Shown piece after piece: positions 6,523 to 9,471 of a stretch of DNA of 9,471 nucleotides. Under the pieces are notes generated by a model that made no database searches, was not told the DNA's origin, and saw only the letters and a program-made list of their open reading frames with translations. Made by a program: the position numbers and the translations under genes. This DNA is from CAYZDV01 sp964477275 (lineage in GTDB: Bacteria > Acidobacteriota > Aminicenantia > Aminicenantales > Aminicenantaceae): assembly GCA_964477275.1 (NCBI GenBank), contig CAYZDV010000077.1:1-9471 (forward strand). The letters run 5' to 3'. Positions within the stretch are counted from its first letter, which is position 1. Each line of letters starts with the position of its first letter.

Positions 6523-8100
6523 ATGGAAAAAGTCAAACAGCATCTCAATTCTATCGCCCTGGCGCTCATCTCGCTTGCTCTGGTTTCGCTTTTCATCTGG
6601 CCTCACAAAAAAATCATCGCTCTGGTTGCCGGCGCTGGCGGCATCGCTGTCCTGGCCCTCTACATCATCCTCAACCTTCCCTCTCTCCAGGAAGGCTTCA
6701 AGCGGAGGTCCTTTATCTACTCCAGCAACATGTTTTTCATCATCATCCTCGTTCTGGGCATTCTCATCCTGGTCAACTACTTCTTCGCCAGGCATCACTA
6801 CCGGTTTGACTTCACCGAGTCCAAAATCCACAGCCTGTCCGACCAATCGATAAATGTCCTCAAGAACCTCAAAAACGATGTCCACGTCAGGTGTTTTTTC
6901 CTGGAGGGCAACATCGGCCGGGCCAGGATGGAAAACCTGCTCAAAATCTACAATTACCATTCCAAAAAAATCAAGTTCGAGTTCATCGATCCGGACAAAA
7001 ACCCGGGCCTGGTCAAACGATACGACGTGACCACCGACGGCACTTCGATCTTCGAATGCGGCGACAAAGAAAGCCGCATCACCGCCACCAGCGAGGAGGA
7101 CATCACCAACGCCATCATCAAGGTCTCCCGGGAAAAGAAAAAAGTGATTTACTTCCTCGAAGGACACGGTGAGGGAAGCATCGAAAACAGCATGGAGGAC
7201 GGTTACTCCCAGGCTAAAACCGAGCTGGAAAAACTCGCTTACGAAGTCAAGAATTTGAAGCTGGCCCTGTCGGAAACGTTTCCCGAAGACTGCACCCTCC
7301 TCATCATCCCCGGCCCGGAAAAAGACCTTCTTCCCGATGAGCTGGAGACCATCCGGAACTTCATCAACAGGGGCGGCCGGGCCTTTTTCATGGTGGACCC
7401 CGAGACCGCGGCCGGGCTTCAAGGCTTCCTTAAAGAATTTGGCATCCAGCTCGAAAACGACCTGATTGTGGATACCGTTTCGCGTCTCGTGGGAGGCGAT
7501 TACTTCATGCCCATCGTCAGCGATTACGAATACCATGAGATCACACACAACTTCAACATCGCCACTTTCTTTCCTTATGCGCGCTCCGTGAACGAGACAG
7601 AAGAGACGCCCGAAGGCGTATCCACCACTATTCTGGCCAAGACGAGCGCCCAGTCCTGGTCGGAGAGGCAGCTCGATGTCCAGCAGGTGACGTTCGACAG
7701 GGATAAAGATGTGCCAGGCCCTGTTCCCATTGCCGCAGTGGCCACTATCGAGCCCCGGGAAGAAGAGGAAGCTGGAGAAAAAGATTTGGAATCTGAAGAA
7801 ACAGAAGAAATCCCCGAAAGGCCAAAAAAAGAGGGACGCCTGGCTGTTTTCGGCGACTCCGACTTTATCTCCAACCGCTATTATTATCTCTCCGGAAACG
7901 GGAATCTCTTCCTCAACACGGTCAACTGGCTGACCGAGGAGGCAGACCTGATCTCCATCCAGCCCAGAACTGCCAGGCCGCGAACCATCCAGATGACAGC
8001 CACCCAGGGAAGGGCGCTGTTCCTGGTTTCCGTTGTTCTCCTGCCCCTGGCGGTGATCGTCATCGGAGGTTTCATCTGGGCAAGGAGGCGTTCGCTATGA
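6523..8100 (+). CDS. GldG-family ABC transporter-associated membrane protein
   Basis: This 525-residue membrane-anchored protein belongs to the GldG/ABC-type uncharacterized transport family, which accompanies GldA/GldF-like transporters. Hydrophobic segments at about 10-26, 31-51 and 69-89 precede a large soluble, presumably extracytoplasmic, region; a final span covers about 498-520 and ends ARRRSL, so both ends are anchored. Family-typical stretches are FDFTESKIHSLSDQSINVLK (95-114), KKVIYFLEGHGEG (206-218), INRGGRAFFMVDPE (281-294) and AVFGDSDFISN (441-451). An acidic, low-complexity linker lies at about 410-437. Its role is unproven; in Bacteroidota GldG is required for gliding together with GldA/GldF. 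GGAGG precedes the ATG, 3 bases separate it from the permease, and its stop overlaps the next start by 4 bases. Confidence 0.92.
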   Translation: MEKVKQHLNSIALALISLALVSLFIWPHKKIIALVAGAGGIAVLALYIILNLPSLQEGFKRRSFIYSSNMFFIIILVLGILILVNYFFARHHYRFDFTESKIHSLSDQSINVLKNLKNDVHVRCFFLEGNIGRARMENLLKIYNYHSKKIKFEFIDPDKNPGLVKRYDVTTDGTSIFECGDKESRITATSEEDITNAIIKVSREKKKVIYFLEGHGEGSIENSMEDGYSQAKTELEKLAYEVKNLKLALSETFPEDCTLLIIPGPEKDLLPDELETIRNFINRGGRAFFMVDPETAAGLQGFLKEFGIQLENDLIVDTVSRLVGGDYFMPIVSDYEYHEITHNFNIATFFPYARSVNETEETPEGVSTTILAKTSAQSWSERQLDVQQVTFDRDKDVPGPVPIAAVATIEPREEEEAGEKDLESEETEEIPERPKKEGRLAVFGDSDFISNRYYYLSGNGNLFLNTVNWLTEEADLISIQPRTARPRTIQMTATQGRALFLVSVVLLPLAVIVIGGFIWARRRSL

Positions 8101-9471
8101 AGTTCAAGACGACCCTCATCCTCTTCGCCGTTTTTGCTGTTTTGCTGGCCTTTGTGCTCTTTTTTGAGAATATCGGCAAGGGCAAGAAGGAAGAAGAGGA
8201 CAAGCTGGTCGCCTTCTCCTCAGACGAAGTCCAGAAAATGGTGCTGAAGAGAGGCGATGAATCCATCACCTTCGAGAAGAAGGAAAACGGTGAATGGTTC
8301 ATTACCACCCCCTTCGAAGCAAAAGCGGACAAATACGAGGTTGCGCGCCTCGCCGACGATTTCTCCGACCTGGTAATCCAGAGGGTGGTCGAAAATGATT
8401 CCGAGGATCTCACCAGGTTCGAGATCCCCACAACAGAGTTAACTCTCTGGGTTAAAGACAGGGAAGAGCCGGTCAAAATCCTCATCGGCATGGAAAACCC
8501 GCTGGATCGCCATTTGTTCGCCAAAAGGGAGGACGAAAAAAGGGTTGTTCTCGTCTCCAGCTACCTTAAAAGCCTGCTCGATAAGAGCCTCTTTGATTTC
8601 CGCCAGAAGGACATCTTCCGCTTTGAAACAGAAGAAGTAAAAAACATCATCCTCAGAGCCAGAGATGTCCGCTGGGAAGCGGAGAAAAAAGATGGGGAAT
8701 GGTTCTTCAAAGAGCCTGTCCGGGCGCTGGCAGTGGAAAGCAAAATGATCGGTCTTCTCCATTCGCTCTCCAATTTGAAAGCCAAGGAATTTGTTTCTGA
8801 GGAGAAAAAACCGGAAGAAGTGGCGAAATACGGGCTGGACAAGCCGGAATATGAGATCACGCTGAGCATTCCCTCTTTCAACCAGCAGGTGACCTTCGCC
8901 CTCCATAAAAAAGACGACGCGCTCCATGCCACCACCTCGCTCTCCTCAAAAATCGTCGCGTCAGACGACTCCATCCTTTCCGACCTGGAAAAAAACGCCG
9001 CAGAATTACGGGAAAAAGAGGTGGCCAAATTCTACAGCTGGGAGGCGAATAAGCTTCAGCTGAAGAGGGGTGAGGCCGACTGGGTGCTGGTGAAAGATGC
9101 GGAAGACAGATGGCATTTTGAATCACCGGTCAAAGAGGAGGCGGATAAGACGAAAATCCAGACCTTTATCCGCAAAATCGAAAGCCTGAAGGCCGAGGAG
9201 TTCATCGACCCGCCGCAGAGCCTGAAGCTGAAGGAATACGGGCTGGACCCTCCCCGGGCTGAAGTCAAAATCCGGGTGAGAGAGCATGAGGAAAAGACCA
9301 GGGAAATCACCGTTCTCATCGGCGCTGAAGACAGGGAAGCCAGGAAGGTGGTGGTGAAAAACGCCCGGCTGGATTACCTCTTCAAGCTGGATTCATCCTT
9401 TCTCGAGGAATTCCCCCTGACGATAGACGACTGGACGCCTGAGAAAGAGGAGAAGACGGAAGAGAAAAAAG
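8097..9471 (+). CDS. DUF4340-repeat protein, C-terminus outside window
   Basis: This is a protein with an N-terminal membrane anchor and tandem DUF4340-type units; 458 residues are present without a stop codon. Residues 5-23 (TTLILFAVFAVLLAFVLFF) form a signal-anchor or membrane span, followed by a lysine/glutamate-rich linker. Three units follow, at about 38-175, 173-312 and 309-448. Each has a basic strand ending in a W-F/H-F/I motif and a proline: NGEWFITTPF (64-73), DGEWFFKEPV (199-208) and EDRWHFESPV (336-345). Units 2 and 3 also carry KYGLDKPEYEI (244-254) and EYGLDPPRAEV (380-390). Unit 1 has only RFEIPTTELT there. The start overlaps the GldG-like stop (ATGA), which indicates co-translation. 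DUF4340 proteins commonly accompany GldG-type transporters, but the molecular function is unknown. The visible end is again Lys/Glu-rich. Confidence 0.9.
   Translation, partial: MKFKTTLILFAVFAVLLAFVLFFENIGKGKKEEEDKLVAFSSDEVQKMVLKRGDESITFEKKENGEWFITTPFEAKADKYEVARLADDFSDLVIQRVVENDSEDLTRFEIPTTELTLWVKDREEPVKILIGMENPLDRHLFAKREDEKRVVLVSSYLKSLLDKSLFDFRQKDIFRFETEEVKNIILRARDVRWEAEKKDGEWFFKEPVRALAVESKMIGLLHSLSNLKAKEFVSEEKKPEEVAKYGLDKPEYEITLSIPSFNQQVTFALHKKDDALHATTSLSSKIVASDDSILSDLEKNAAELREKEVAKFYSWEANKLQLKRGEADWVLVKDAEDRWHFESPVKEEADKTKIQTFIRKIESLKAEEFIDPPQSLKLKEYGLDPPRAEVKIRVREHEEKTREITVLIGAEDREARKVVVKNARLDYLFKLDSSFLEEFPLTIDDWTPEKEEKTEEKK

Noticed and set aside
6262..7548. 428-codon open frame on the minus strand across the permease and GldG-like genes
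   Set aside because: It is antisense to two well-supported genes, resembles no known family, and is explained by the GC-rich codon pattern of the real genes.

Overview
The window is a compact bacterial chromosomal segment of moderately high GC content, apart from a short AT-rich patch near 1380-1425. It holds two divergent blocks. There are no mobile-element genes, CRISPR arrays, tRNAs or rRNAs. The mix of a two-subunit (split) glycine decarboxylase, an arginyl-tRNA synthetase without a canonical KMSKS loop, and a gliding-type ABC exporter followed by a DUF4340 protein suggests an uncultured or little-studied lineage. Aminicenantes/Acidobacteriota or relatives seem plausible, but this is an impression from gene content and no phylogenetic marker was tested.

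Left block, minus strand (1-2680): gcvT, then gcvH, then gcvPA running off the left edge. These encode the aminomethyltransferase, the lipoyl carrier and the first subunit of the P-protein of the glycine cleavage system; gcvPB would be expected just outside the window. gcvH and gcvPA are 34 bases apart. gcvT and gcvH are separated by an unusual 256-base gap that holds three hairpin-forming inverted repeats, an 11-base direct repeat and a good candidate promoter for gcvH-gcvPA.

Right block, plus strand (2790-9471): argS starts 109 bases from gcvT, divergently, behind a clear TATAAT promoter so close to its ATG that the mRNA would be almost leaderless. After argS comes a roughly 50-base palindromic element resembling dispersed REP-type repeats. 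Then come four tightly coupled genes: an ABC ATPase, an ABC-2 permease, a GldG-type membrane-anchored protein and a DUF4340 protein that continues past the right edge. The junctions are a 4-base overlap, a 3-base gap and a 4-base overlap, so these four almost certainly work together.

The two blocks look functionally unrelated. The least-understood part is the ABC/GldG/DUF4340 cassette: a membrane transporter with two large extracytoplasmic partners, the last built from three tandem DUF4340-like units. Its substrate is unknown. It is the best candidate in the window for an under-described system, although the gene families themselves are known.
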